In this document: positions 7,351-16,202 of the stretch, piece after piece | How positions within the stretch are numbered: position 1 is the first letter of the stretch | Layout of the letters: each line of letters starts with the position of its first letter | NCBI GenBank assembly: GCA_037443205.1 | Contig: JBBIOU010000027.1 | Span: 1-43,318 of the forward strand | Reading direction: 5' to 3' | DNA from: JBBIOU01 sp037443205 | GTDB lineage: Bacteria > Bacteroidota > Bacteroidia > Flavobacteriales_D > UBA2798 | Length of the DNA stretch: 43,318 nt | The notes under the pieces: model-generated | Database searches by the model: none | What the model was told of the DNA's origin: nothing | What the model saw: the letters and a program-made list of their open reading frames with translations, nothing else | Program-made: the position numbers and the translations under genes

Positions 7351-7992
7351 TTATATTTTGATATGAACTAATTTTTTGGTTTCAAAAAAATCCTGAGTAA
7401 AATAGTTTTTTAATTCATAAATATCATAAGCTAATTTAATATCTTTCAGCTCATCGGTCAAATCACCGCCTTTTAAATAAAGTATTCCGTTGGCTAATTG
7501 ATTAAATGAGCGATGATTGATTTTGTGTTTTACCCAGGGCAAAAAATTTTTCATAGTAGTAACTGCGCGGCTAATCACAAAATCAAAATTATCTTTTACT
7601 TCTTCGGCCCGTAAATGAAATGCTTTTACATTTTTTAGTTGCAGTGCTTGTATCACTTCATTAACCACCTTAATTTTTTTACCGATAGAATCAACCAGAA
7701 TAAAATCAGCATCAGGAAAAAATATAGCCAATGGGATACCGGGAAATCCACCACCGGTACCAACATCAAGTATATGTGTATTATTTTTAAATTGTATAAC
7801 TGCTGCTATTCCCAATGAGTGCAGCACATGGCGTTCGTAAAAATTTTCGGTGTCTTTACGGCTAATTACATTGATGCGATTATTCCAATACAAATACAAA
7901 TCATACAACATTTCATATTGCTGAATTTGTAACGAAGTAAGTTGCGGGAAATAATAATGAATTAATGATGTTCCTTGACCAGGCTGCTGCAT
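7351..7992 (-). CDS. rsmG: 16S rRNA (guanine527-N7)-methyltransferase RsmG
   Basis: 213-aa class I SAM-dependent methyltransferase that modifies G527 of 16S rRNA (E. coli numbering). The glycine-rich SAM loop is ILDVGTGGGFPGIPLAI, followed by an acidic residue at the end of the next strand (ILVDSIGKK) and by VISRAVTTM, the family's conserved SRA segment. Length matches E. coli RsmG (207 aa). Its ATG shares one base with the stop codon of the upstream sigma-factor gene (TGATG), implying translational coupling. It is the last gene of a three-gene minus-strand unit. Confidence 0.93.
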   Translation of the reverse strand: MQQPGQGTSLIHYYFPQLTSLQIQQYEMLYDLYLYWNNRINVISRKDTENFYERHVLHSLGIAAVIQFKNNTHILDVGTGGGFPGIPLAIFFPDADFILVDSIGKKIKVVNEVIQALQLKNVKAFHLRAEEVKDNFDFVISRAVTTMKNFLPWVKHKINHRSFNQLANGILYLKGGDLTDELKDIKLAYDIYELKNYFTQDFFETKKLVHIKI

Positions 7993-8612
7993 CAGATTTT
8001 ATCTTTAGAATCTTTGAGCACCTGAAACAATAAATCGCGTGCGCGAAAAAGCTGTGCTTTAACGGTACCCAAAGGTAAATCCAATTCTTCGGCAATTTCT
8101 TCGTAGGCTAACTGTTGAAAATACCTCATTTCTACCAATTGGCGGTAACGTGGTTTAAGTTTTTGTACTAACGCACGCATTATTTTTTCTTTTTGTTCTT
8201 TAATAGCCATTTGCTCGGGGTCTAAACCTTCCGATTTCAAATCCAGATAAAAGTCATCATCATCGCTGCCACTTAACGATTCATTGATAGAAAATGTATT
8301 TTTCTTTTTTTTGCGAATAAAATCTATACAATTATTAGTAGCAATTTTAAACAGCCATGTACTGAATGCAAACTGAGGTTCATATAAATGCAAGCGGTTA
8401 AAGGCTTTACCAAAGGCTTCGATGGTTAAATCTTCGGCATCATCTTTATTTTGCACCATTTTAAGCAACATAAAATAAATAGAATCTCGGTAGCGGTCTA
8501 GCAATTCGGCATAGGCATTTTGGTCACCGCCACGTGCTTTCAAAACAAGTTCGTAATCAAAACGTGCTTTATCGCTTAAATTATCTAAATTATTTTCGTT
8601 ATTTAATTCCAT
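7992..8612 (-). CDS. ECF-type RNA polymerase sigma factor
   Basis: 206-aa extracytoplasmic-function sigma factor. Region 2 spans roughly 20-100 and includes DAEDLTIEAFGKAFNRL and FSTWLFKIATNNCIDFIRKKKK, the core-binding and -10-recognition segment. An acidic linker follows (SGSDDDDFY). Region 4 (about 145-200) has YEEIAEELDLPLGTVKAQLFRAR, a typical helix-turn-helix. No anti-sigma factor gene is adjacent. Its start overlaps the end of the glycosyltransferase gene by 10 bases and its stop overlaps the rsmG start, so all three are likely co-transcribed. The regulon is unknown. Confidence 0.93.
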   Translation of the reverse strand: MELNNENNLDNLSDKARFDYELVLKARGGDQNAYAELLDRYRDSIYFMLLKMVQNKDDAEDLTIEAFGKAFNRLHLYEPQFAFSTWLFKIATNNCIDFIRKKKKNTFSINESLSGSDDDDFYLDLKSEGLDPEQMAIKEQKEKIMRALVQKLKPRYRQLVEMRYFQQLAYEEIAEELDLPLGTVKAQLFRARDLLFQVLKDSKDKI

Positions 8613-9739
8613 TTACTTTTCGCATCTGCATAGTTAGAGTACCAAATGAAAGGTTGTAAAAACAACATCATCCATTCAAATACCGGTATTAAAGGTAATA
8701 AATCTTTTTGTCCTAACCAACGGGTTGAACGGCTAAAAGTAAACATTTGTAACAGATATCTAAATAACCATATTGCCAAAATAATCCATACATACTTGTT
8801 TATAATGAGGAGGACAATTGAGGCTAAGGCCATTAAGCACAAGCTGACGGGATATAAAGCCAGTAAAAATTTATGCTTAAATGTGTAATGGGGAGCAGTA
8901 GTAAAATGTCTTTTTTTTTGGATAAACCACTCTTGAAAAGTTTTTCGGGGCGTGGTAAATACATGTGCATCAGGATGTATGGTTATATTAGTTTGTTTTG
9001 GGATGGCTGCTCTGGATACAAACAAATCGTCATCGCCCGAGGCAATGTGGTAATGACTTTTAAAACCCTTGTTATTAAAAAACAACGATTTGGTATAAGA
9101 GAGATTTCTGCCTACCCCCATATAAGGAATACCGGCTTTGGCAAACGAAAGATATTGTATCGCGATAAAAAAAGCATCGTAACGAATCAATTTATTTAAA
9201 AAACCTTTCGATTTTTCGAATGGGCTATAGCCAAGTACCAGAGAAGTATGTTCATGGTAAGCTGTAACTATCTGCCTTAGCCATTGGTTACCGGCCGGCC
9301 GGCAATCGGCATCGGTTAATACCAATAACTCGTGTTTAGCGCCTTTAATACCTAACGTAAGGGCCATTTTTTTACCGCTATGTCGGTTGTGTTCGTTCTC
9401 TTCAATGTGTATTACATGTATATTTTTGTGTAATACGGCAAATGCTTTTAATATATCTTTGGTATCATCCCATGAACGGTCGTTAACTACTACAACTTCA
9501 AAATCGGGGTAATCCTGGTTAAAAATATGGGGTAGATTTTCGGTTAGGTTAGCGGATTCGGAACGCGCACAAATTACTACCGAAACCGGTGGCAGCTTGG
9601 CGTTAATTGCTTTTTTTTCGCTATGGAATGCCAGGCGCGAAAAAAAGTACACATAGTAAAATAACTGGCAAAGCGCCATAATTGCTGTAAACGCCAGTAA
9701 ATATTCTACCCAGGTAATGTATAAAGAGCCTATCTGCAT
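8603..9739 (-). CDS. Membrane-associated family 2 glycosyltransferase
   Basis: 378-aa inner-membrane protein. An N-terminal membrane segment (about 8-35) is followed by a GT-A domain: PVSVVICARSE, EVVVVNDRSWDD and LTDADCRP (the DxD-like metal/nucleotide motif). A QKKRHF segment stands where processive GT2 enzymes have QxxRW. Two or three hydrophobic segments close the protein (about 285-365). It transfers a sugar from a nucleotide donor; acceptor and product cannot be told from the sequence. First gene of the unit with the ECF sigma factor and rsmG, driven from a promoter shared back-to-back with tgt. Confidence 0.88.
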   Translation of the reverse strand: MQIGSLYITWVEYLLAFTAIMALCQLFYYVYFFSRLAFHSEKKAINAKLPPVSVVICARSESANLTENLPHIFNQDYPDFEVVVVNDRSWDDTKDILKAFAVLHKNIHVIHIEENEHNRHSGKKMALTLGIKGAKHELLVLTDADCRPAGNQWLRQIVTAYHEHTSLVLGYSPFEKSKGFLNKLIRYDAFFIAIQYLSFAKAGIPYMGVGRNLSYTKSLFFNNKGFKSHYHIASGDDDLFVSRAAIPKQTNITIHPDAHVFTTPRKTFQEWFIQKKRHFTTAPHYTFKHKFLLALYPVSLCLMALASIVLLIINKYVWIILAIWLFRYLLQMFTFSRSTRWLGQKDLLPLIPVFEWMMLFLQPFIWYSNYADAKSKWN

Positions 9740-9755
9740 TCGATTTTTGCCTGGG

Positions 9756-9789
9756 CAAAAGTAGCTTTCGTTAATATGTGTTACTTTTG
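9756..9789. promoter_or_regulatory. Symmetric divergent promoter pair for the glycosyltransferase and tgt units
   Basis: TACTTTTG occurs on the plus strand at 9782-9789 (towards tgt) and on the minus strand at 9763-9756 (towards the glycosyltransferase). Both match TAnnTTTG, and together they form an 8-bp inverted repeat with an 18-base gap. Predicted leaders are about 10-20 bases. No clear -33 TTG is visible for either direction. The tgt box lies inside the longer reading frame that starts at 9778, supporting the later start codon. Confidence 0.55.
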
Positions 9790-9813
9790 GCTTTTCGTAT
9801 ATTTATCAACAGC

Positions 9814-10944
9814 ATGTTTTTCAGGCTCGAAAAAAACGATGTACACAGTAAGGCACGTGCAGGAACTATACATACTGCACATGGAACCATACAAACGCCC
9901 ATATTTATGCCGGTGGGTACGCAGGGTACGGTAAAAGCCGTTAATCAACACGATTTAAAAAATGATGTTAAAGCACAGATAATTTTAGGGAATACCTATC
10001 ACTTATATCTGCGTCCCGGATTAGAGGTATTAAAAACAGCCGGTGGATTACATCAATTTATACATTGGCATAAGCCCATTTTAACCGACAGCGGAGGCTA
10101 TCAGGTATATTCATTGGCCGAAAACAGAAAAATAAAAGAAACAGGGGTAACTTTTCGTTCGCATATAGATGGCAGCAAACATTTATTTACTCCCGAATAT
10201 GCTATAGATATACAACGAGTTATCGGAGCAGACATCATTATGGCCTTTGACGAGTGTACGCCATATCCTTGCGAATATAAATATGCCCAAAAGAGCATGC
10301 AACTCACCCATCGTTGGTTAAAAAGATGTTGTGAGCATTTTGATAAAACAGTTTGCGGGTACGGTTATGAGCAATATTTATTTCCGATTGTTCAGGGAAG
10401 CATTTATAAAGATTTAAGAAAAATATCGGCCGAAACCATCGCATCGCACAATTGTGCAGGTAATGCTATTGGCGGTCTTTCGGTAGGTGAGCCTGAAGAG
10501 GAACTATATTTGAATACCGAATTAGTGTGCCAAATACTACCACAAGATAAACCTCGTTATTTAATGGGTGTAGGCACACCCGTAAACTTGTTAGAGTGCA
10601 TTGGATTAGGAGTAGATATGTTTGATTGCGTGATGCCCACACGCAATGCGCGCAATGGAATGTTATTTACCAAAGAAGGCATTATAAATATACGTAACGA
10701 GAAATGGAAAAACGACCATAGCCCGATAGAAAAAAACGGTGCAAGTTATGTAGATGAATATTATAGCAAAGCTTATTTACGACATCTGATGATAAGCAAA
10801 GAAATTTTAGGTGCACACATAGCCACCATGCATAATTTAGCTTTTTATCTTTGGCTGGTAAATGAAGCACGGGAACAAATCATGCAAGGAACATTTACTG
10901 CCTGGAAAAACACCATGGTAAAAAAACTGAAAAACAGAATTTGA
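9814..10944 (+). CDS. tgt: tRNA-guanine(34) transglycosylase
   Basis: 376-aa enzyme that exchanges G34 of GUN-anticodon tRNAs for preQ1 in the queuosine pathway. Catalytic Asp92 lies in TDSGGYQV and nucleophile Asp271 in FDCVMPTRNARNG. The ATG at 9814 (MFFRLEKNDVHSKARAG) is preferred over an in-frame ATG at 9778 because the family's conserved N-terminus and the -7 box both point there. The CxCxxC zinc ligands of E. coli Tgt are replaced by Gly309, Ser311 and Asp314 (NGASYVDEY), while the fourth ligand, His340, is kept; from memory this is usual in Bacteroidota. The stop codon overlaps the start of the next gene (TTGA). Confidence 0.95.
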   Translation: MFFRLEKNDVHSKARAGTIHTAHGTIQTPIFMPVGTQGTVKAVNQHDLKNDVKAQIILGNTYHLYLRPGLEVLKTAGGLHQFIHWHKPILTDSGGYQVYSLAENRKIKETGVTFRSHIDGSKHLFTPEYAIDIQRVIGADIIMAFDECTPYPCEYKYAQKSMQLTHRWLKRCCEHFDKTVCGYGYEQYLFPIVQGSIYKDLRKISAETIASHNCAGNAIGGLSVGEPEEELYLNTELVCQILPQDKPRYLMGVGTPVNLLECIGLGVDMFDCVMPTRNARNGMLFTKEGIINIRNEKWKNDHSPIEKNGASYVDEYYSKAYLRHLMISKEILGAHIATMHNLAFYLWLVNEAREQIMQGTFTAWKNTMVKKLKNRI

Positions 10945-12005
10945 AAATTTTAGATTGGTATATTGCAAAAAAATTTTTAGGCACATTTTTTTTTATTTTG
11001 TGCTTATTGATGCTTTTGGCTGTTGTTTTTGATGCTGCCGAAAAAACTGATGATATAGTTAAATCTGAAGCCACCCTGAGCCAGATTTTTTTTAATTACT
11101 ACCTGCATTTTATAATTTACTATGCCAATCTTTTCAGTTCTTTAATTATTTTTTTGTCGGTTATTTTTTTTACTTCAAAATTAGCCCGGCAAAACGAAAT
11201 AGTTGCCATCCTCTCGAGCGGTGTATCATATCCGCGTATGCTGAGACCGTATTTTATAGTAGCTACTTTACTGGCCCTTACCTCTATATTAAGCAACCAC
11301 TTTCTATTACCTAAATCTAATAAAATACGCTTAGAATTTGAAGACAAATATTTACTGAGCAAAAGAAGTGCATCCAATATTTACAGCGAAATAAACCCGG
11401 GCGAAATAATTTATTTTCATAACAACTATTATGGCTACCTGAGCGATTTTTATCTGGAAAGATGGGAAGATAACCATCTTAAAACAATTATATATGCGCA
11501 AAAAGCCGAGTATGATTCATTATTGAATAAATGGACATTAAGTTATTTTATGATAAGATATTTGTATGATGACAAGGATAAGGTTATCCGGGGTGATAAG
11601 TTGGATACCACCTTAAATTTTAAACCACAGGATTTTACCATGCGCCATGAAGTAGCCAGTTCTATGAACTATAAAGAGTTAAACGAATTTATTGAACGAC
11701 AACGTTTAAAGGGCGATACACAAGTGCCATTTTATGAAATAGAAAAACACCAGCGCACAGCTTTTCCTATGGCAGTATATATACTAACTTTTATTGGTGT
11801 AGCTATTGCCGGAAGAAAATCGAGAGGCGGCCTTGGTTTACATTTGCTTATGGGAATACTAATTGCTTTGTTGTATATATTTAGTATGAAAATGACTACC
11901 GTTGCAGCAACCAATGCAGGCCTGCAAGCCGAATATGCTGTATGGATTCCGAATTTAATTTTTATTTTTGTTGCCATACCCATTTATTTAAATGCGCAAA
12001 AATGA
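10941..12005 (+). CDS. LptF/LptG-family permease (YjgP/YjgQ)
   Basis: 354-aa inner-membrane protein, by family a component of the LptBFG ABC transporter that extracts lipopolysaccharide and feeds it to the Lpt bridge. Three hydrophobic segments in the N-terminal third (about 12-30, 50-75, 98-125), a polar periplasmic beta-rich middle (about 130-260), and three more near the C-terminus give the LptF/G plan. The start is a TTG overlapping the tgt stop by four bases (MKILDWYIAKKFLGTFFF matches the family N-terminus); no ATG is available nearby. The stop overlaps the dut ATG. Whether it plays the F or the G role is not decidable here. Confidence 0.88.
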   Translation: MKILDWYIAKKFLGTFFFILCLLMLLAVVFDAAEKTDDIVKSEATLSQIFFNYYLHFIIYYANLFSSLIIFLSVIFFTSKLARQNEIVAILSSGVSYPRMLRPYFIVATLLALTSILSNHFLLPKSNKIRLEFEDKYLLSKRSASNIYSEINPGEIIYFHNNYYGYLSDFYLERWEDNHLKTIIYAQKAEYDSLLNKWTLSYFMIRYLYDDKDKVIRGDKLDTTLNFKPQDFTMRHEVASSMNYKELNEFIERQRLKGDTQVPFYEIEKHQRTAFPMAVYILTFIGVAIAGRKSRGGLGLHLLMGILIALLYIFSMKMTTVAATNAGLQAEYAVWIPNLIFIFVAIPIYLNAQK

Positions 12006-12436
12006 AAATTAAAATCATCAACAAATCTGCACATGCCTTACCCGCCTACGAAACAAATTTATCGGCAGGGATGGATCTGCGGGCAAATATTACTGAAAAA
12101 ATCATCTTAAAACCTTTAGAAAGAAAACTTATAGGCACCGGTTTATATATAGAATTACCTGCAGGATACGAAGCACAAGTAAGACCCCGCAGTGGATTAG
12201 CCTTAAAAAAGGGAATAACCGTATTAAACTCGCCCGGAACAATTGATGCTGATTACAGAGGCGAAATAGGAGTAATACTGATCAATTTATCGAATGAAGA
12301 TTTTATGATTGAAAACGGAGACCGTATTGCCCAGCTGGTAATTGCCAAACACGAACGCGCAGAATGGATCTTAACAGAAAATTTAGCAGAAACAACCAGA
12401 GGCGAGGGAGGATTTGGCAGCACCGGTAAAAACTAA
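12002..12436 (+). CDS. dut: dUTP diphosphatase (dUTPase)
   Basis: 144-aa trimeric dUTPase that hydrolyses dUTP to dUMP and pyrophosphate, keeping uracil out of DNA and supplying dUMP for thymidylate synthesis. The five family motifs appear in order: AGMDLRA, PRSGLALK, GTIDADYRGEIGVIL, NGDRIAQLVI and the C-terminal arm RGEGGFGSTGKN. The ATG at 12002 overlaps the previous stop (ATGA); an upstream in-frame ATG at 11942 lies inside the permease gene and adds non-family sequence. The 3' end overlaps the convergent radical SAM gene by four bases. Confidence 0.96.
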   Translation: MKIKIINKSAHALPAYETNLSAGMDLRANITEKIILKPLERKLIGTGLYIELPAGYEAQVRPRSGLALKKGITVLNSPGTIDADYRGEIGVILINLSNEDFMIENGDRIAQLVIAKHERAEWILTENLAETTRGEGGFGSTGKN

Positions 12437-13443
12437 GCCCATATTTTAGTCCCCTCCGAACAGTTTTTACAAATTTCTATACTGCCCCTGTTTGTAATAA
12501 TCTGTTGCCTGAATTGATTGTATTTATCAGAAAACCATATTTCATTAAATGCAGTTTTAGATAGCTCGCCCAGTTGATGATGGGCATCTTTATCAAAACA
12601 ACAGGGAACAATTTTACCGTCCCAGGTAATGACACACGATGACCACATGCGCCAACATGCATTTTCAAGTTTATTTTTCAGACGATACGTACCATCTTTT
12701 TGTAATATATAGCGCGAATATTTTTCATTTGCAGGCATCAAGGCATTACCGTTTTTGAAATCATAAAGTTGAGCGGTTTTAAATCGTATTTCGTCAACAC
12801 CCATTTGTTTTGCCAGTATTTTTGCTTGTTCAATTTCATGTTCGTTGGGAGCAACAACCAGAAATTGAAAAATTACATAGGGAGTTTTACTTTTAAATTT
12901 TTTTTTTGCTTGAATAATATTTTGTGTACCATTGAACACTTTTTGTAAATGGCCGTTTATGCGATATTTTTCATAGGTTTCTTGCGTAACACCATCAATC
13001 GAAATAATTAATTGGTCTAAGCCTGACATTACTGTTTTTTCGGCATTTACTTCATCTAAAAAATGTGCATTGGTAGACGTTGCCGTATAAATATTTTTAC
13101 TGTGCGCATAACTAACCATTTCTAAAAATAATGGATTGATGTATGGCTCTCCCTGAAAATAATAGTTGATATAAATTAAATGTTGGTGTAATTCGTCTAT
13201 TATTTTTTTATTCATTTCTAATTTAAGATTGCCTGTATTGCGGGTAAATTTTTTTAAACCACTCGGACATTCGGGGCATCCTAAATTGCAGGCTGTTGTA
13301 GGCTCAATAGAAATTGCGGCAGGAAGAGCATTTATTTTTACTTTTTTAGTTATTTTAGAAAGCTTATAAGAGCTTTTTAAAAGATAAAAATTTTTAATTC
13401 TTTTTAATGTTAATTTAGAGATAATATTTAAACGATTACTCAA
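12433..13443 (-). CDS. Radical SAM protein with SPASM-type C-terminus
   Basis: 336-aa iron-sulfur enzyme. CNLGCPECPSG (Cys52, Cys56, Cys59) binds the SAM-cleaving 4Fe-4S cluster. The C-terminal third has the cysteine pattern of a SPASM auxiliary cluster domain (CWRMWSSC, KIVPCCFD, ICKNCSEG). Members modify peptides or other small molecules; the substrate is not indicated here because no precursor-peptide gene is visible nearby. The start is TTG at 13443, about 14 bases after a -7 box, with no in-frame ATG before the radical SAM motif. Confidence 0.88.
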   Translation of the reverse strand: MSNRLNIISKLTLKRIKNFYLLKSSYKLSKITKKVKINALPAAISIEPTTACNLGCPECPSGLKKFTRNTGNLKLEMNKKIIDELHQHLIYINYYFQGEPYINPLFLEMVSYAHSKNIYTATSTNAHFLDEVNAEKTVMSGLDQLIISIDGVTQETYEKYRINGHLQKVFNGTQNIIQAKKKFKSKTPYVIFQFLVVAPNEHEIEQAKILAKQMGVDEIRFKTAQLYDFKNGNALMPANEKYSRYILQKDGTYRLKNKLENACWRMWSSCVITWDGKIVPCCFDKDAHHQLGELSKTAFNEIWFSDKYNQFRQQIITNRGSIEICKNCSEGTKIWA

Positions 13444-13456
13444 CTTGTTGTTTTTT

Positions 13457-13464
13457 CAAAGTTA
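13457..13464 (-). promoter_or_regulatory. -7 promoter box for the SPASM radical SAM gene
   Basis: TAACTTTG on the minus strand matches TAnnTTTG. Transcription would begin near 13451, leaving a leader of only about eight bases before the TTG start codon. No clear -33 element is seen. Confidence 0.4.
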
Positions 13465-13563
13465 ATCAACTTTAATTAAATATTAATATGGTTTAAAACG
13501 AATAATTATTGAAATTAAAAAATAGCAAAATAAATAATTAACTTGCACAGCAATAATAAATAC

Positions 13564-16014
13564 ATGAAAAATATATTATTAATTATAGGCATCATAAAAT
13601 TTACATTGGCTTACGCACAAATAACAAATATAACAGGCATCATACGCGACAAAAATAATCAGGAGCCGCTGCCCTTTGTACAAATTATCGGAGTGGGCAC
13701 AAACTGTGGGTGCATAAGTAACATCGAGGGTAAATTTAACTTAACGTGCAACAAACCTTTTAGCGAAATAAAAATAACCTGTGTGGGATATGAAAGCGCA
13801 ATTATAAGTGTGAATAACAACAACTCCTTAAAAGTAAACTTAATACCGTTGGATAAAATGCTCGAAGAAGTAACCGTATTGCCCGGTATTAATCCGGCAG
13901 ATGTGATTATGAAAAATGTTTATGAAAACAGAAATAAACACAACCCCGAAAAAGCAGTTTCTTTCAGATACATGAATTACAACAAACTTTATTTTACTGC
14001 ACAATTAGATAGTTCCATAGCCAACAATCCTGAAAAATTTGCGAAATTGGATACCGGCTCTCAAAAAGCTGCCCGGTTTTTAGATAAACAGTACATTTTT
14101 TTAACCGAATCAATTACCGAACGTAAATACCTGTTAAACGCAAAAAAAAATAAAGAAACTGTTTTGGCTTCACGCGTATCGGGCTTTAAAAATCCCATAT
14201 TCAGTTTATTGGCAACACAATTACAATCCTTTACTTTTTACAATGATTTTATATCCTTAGGCTCGGTAGAATATCATGGAATAATTTCTAAGAACGCTAC
14301 CGAAAAATATTTATTTCTGATACAAGATACCCTTGTTAAAGCCAATAATGACACAACCATCCGAATTACTTTCAGGCCGTTTAAAAACAAAGCTTTTAAA
14401 GGCATGCAGGGTTCTGTATGGATAAACAAAACCGATTATGCCATAGAGCAGGTAATTGCCGAACCATACGATGATATGAGCAAAAGCGGTTTACACATCA
14501 AAATAAATCAACTGTACGATAAGATAGATCAAACGCAATGGTTTCCGGTGCAGTTAAATTCGCGTATATACTTTAAAAGCATAACCATACAATCACCCGA
14601 TTTTAGTCCTTATGGTGTTTGCAACAGCTATATAAAAAATATTAAAATAAATCCACCCTTAAAACGCAACGAATTTAACGAAGTAGAAATTGAAAGCGAT
14701 GAAAACATTGCTTCGCAAACCGAAAGTTTTTGGAATACTTGGCGAGAAGACAGTCTGAATAAAAAAGAAGAACAAACATACCGGGTTATAGACAGTATTT
14801 CGGAAACTGAAAAACTGGAAAAAAAAATAGATCGTTTATCTTCTATCCTAAACGGAAAAATTCCGTTGGGTTATTTTACTCTTGATTTGGATAAACTATT
14901 AAACTACAACGACTATGAAGGTTTGCGCCTGGGTTTAGGCATTGGCACCAGCCGTAAATTAAGCAAACATTTTGTAACCGGCTTATATGGTGCTTATGGT
15001 TTTAAAGATAAAACCTTTAAGTATGGCGGAGAGATGAATATAAATTTTTCGAAGCGCAGGCAAGCAGGTATGCAAATTTTCTATAAAAATGACATCATAG
15101 CTGATGGTAATGTTTTATTTGCCTTATACAAACAACCGATGCTTAACAACAACGATTTTTCTGCATTGTTTATCAACCGTTTTAATCGCATTGAAAAATA
15201 CGGGGTATTGTTTTATATGCGTGCAATAAAATATTTTCGTTTTTATGGCGGCCTGCACAGGCAAAGAATGCAATTATTTAACGACTATTATTACACCTTA
15301 CCGGTAAATGATTATACCAGTTTGCACATTGATAATTTTACAAATTATGAAGCTACCGTGGGTTTTAGATTTCAATATAGAGAAAAATTTATGTTGACGA
15401 GTGACGGCTTAATTTCTTTGGGTTCAAAATTTCCGGTTGTATGGTTTAGTTATACATTTAGCCGTAAAGAAAATAACTTTTCGCCATTTAGTTACGATAA
15501 ATTTGATTTGCGCATTGATAAAATCAATCGCATAAAAGGATTTGGATATTTTTCGTACCGGCTAAATGCCGGAATGCTATCGGGCAGCGTGCCATTAGCA
15601 TTTCACTATAATTTGGCAGGTACCTACCGGCATATAAAAAACCTTAGTGTATATGCAGGAAATTCGTTCGAAACCATGCGCACCAATGAGTTTTATGCAA
15701 GCAATTATGTAGCTTTGCATCTGAAACTCGAAACTACTGCATTATTTTACGGAAAAGTATTTCGCCCGCAATTTGCCCTAATGCACAATATATTTGTCGG
15801 AAATTTTCTTGATATTAATAATCACCAAAACGTTAGTTTTAATGTTGCTAAAAATCCATTTATAGAAAGCGGGGTAGCTATAAATAATATCATCAAAAGT
15901 AAATTCAGTGGTTTTGGTTTAAGTGCTTTTTATCGCTACGGGTATCATCAACTGCCTAAATCCCTCGACAACTTTGCTTTTAAAATTACCCTTAGCTTTA
16001 TCTTGCCTGATTGA
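13564..16014 (+). CDS. CarboxypepD_reg-like / DUF5686 outer-membrane protein
   Basis: 816-aa exported protein. A signal peptide (MKNILLIIGIIKFTLAYAQ) precedes a carboxypeptidase-regulatory-like beta-sandwich (about 24-100) containing GIIRDKNNQEPLPFVQIIG and the SNIEGKF loop typical of TonB-dependent receptor extensions. A DUF5686 region follows, and the second half is rich in alternating aromatic/polar strands that would form an outer-membrane beta-barrel. The sequence ends in a strand with a near-terminal aromatic residue (SFILPD). The family is widespread in Bacteroidota and its function is unknown. ATG 13564 is preferred over an in-frame TTG at 13543 because the signal peptide begins there. 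Confidence 0.87.
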   Translation: MKNILLIIGIIKFTLAYAQITNITGIIRDKNNQEPLPFVQIIGVGTNCGCISNIEGKFNLTCNKPFSEIKITCVGYESAIISVNNNNSLKVNLIPLDKMLEEVTVLPGINPADVIMKNVYENRNKHNPEKAVSFRYMNYNKLYFTAQLDSSIANNPEKFAKLDTGSQKAARFLDKQYIFLTESITERKYLLNAKKNKETVLASRVSGFKNPIFSLLATQLQSFTFYNDFISLGSVEYHGIISKNATEKYLFLIQDTLVKANNDTTIRITFRPFKNKAFKGMQGSVWINKTDYAIEQVIAEPYDDMSKSGLHIKINQLYDKIDQTQWFPVQLNSRIYFKSITIQSPDFSPYGVCNSYIKNIKINPPLKRNEFNEVEIESDENIASQTESFWNTWREDSLNKKEEQTYRVIDSISETEKLEKKIDRLSSILNGKIPLGYFTLDLDKLLNYNDYEGLRLGLGIGTSRKLSKHFVTGLYGAYGFKDKTFKYGGEMNINFSKRRQAGMQIFYKNDIIADGNVLFALYKQPMLNNNDFSALFINRFNRIEKYGVLFYMRAIKYFRFYGGLHRQRMQLFNDYYYTLPVNDYTSLHIDNFTNYEATVGFRFQYREKFMLTSDGLISLGSKFPVVWFSYTFSRKENNFSPFSYDKFDLRIDKINRIKGFGYFSYRLNAGMLSGSVPLAFHYNLAGTYRHIKNLSVYAGNSFETMRTNEFYASNYVALHLKLETTALFYGKVFRPQFALMHNIFVGNFLDINNHQNVSFNVAKNPFIESGVAINNIIKSKFSGFGLSAFYRYGYHQLPKSLDNFAFKITLSFILPD

Positions 16015-16030
16015 TATGAATTTATCCCAC

Positions 16031-16052
16031 ATTACGCATTAGCATGCGTAAT
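16031..16052. terminator. Hairpin downstream of the DUF5686 gene
   Basis: ATTACGCAT / ATGCGTAAT, a perfect 9-bp stem with a 4-base loop, 17 bases past the stop codon. There is no T-tract immediately after it. It probably protects or ends the plus-strand transcript in this convergent spacer. Confidence 0.45.
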
Positions 16053-16100
16053 GTTCGGCTGATGGCGGATAACCCAAATCTCACTCGCCACCCAACACAC

Positions 16101-16142
16101 TCAGCATTAGAAATTTGAACTTCGTTAAATTTCTAATGCTGA
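16101..16142. terminator. Long bidirectional hairpin between convergent genes
   Basis: TCAGCATTAGAAATTT (16101-16116) pairs perfectly with 16127-16142, a 16-bp stem with a 10-base loop. It lies between the DUF5686 gene (plus) and the polyprenyl synthase gene (minus), so it is likely a shared transcription end or mRNA-stabilising structure. Confidence 0.5.
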
Positions 16143-16202
16143 ATTTGGGCTTATCACAAACTTGTTATTAGAAAATTTATCTGCATATCAACATTTAAGG
16201 GC

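Noticed and set aside
8646..9199. Two plus-strand open frames (80 and 108 codons) opposite the glycosyltransferase
   Set aside because: Antisense to a well-supported gene, with no motif and composition typical of shadow frames.
9778..9813. Earlier ATG for tgt
   Set aside because: The -7 promoter box lies within this stretch and the extra twelve residues do not match the family N-terminus.
11942..12001. Earlier ATG for dut inside the permease gene
   Set aside because: The added residues are an out-of-frame reading of the permease C-terminus; the ATGA overlap at 12002 is the natural start.
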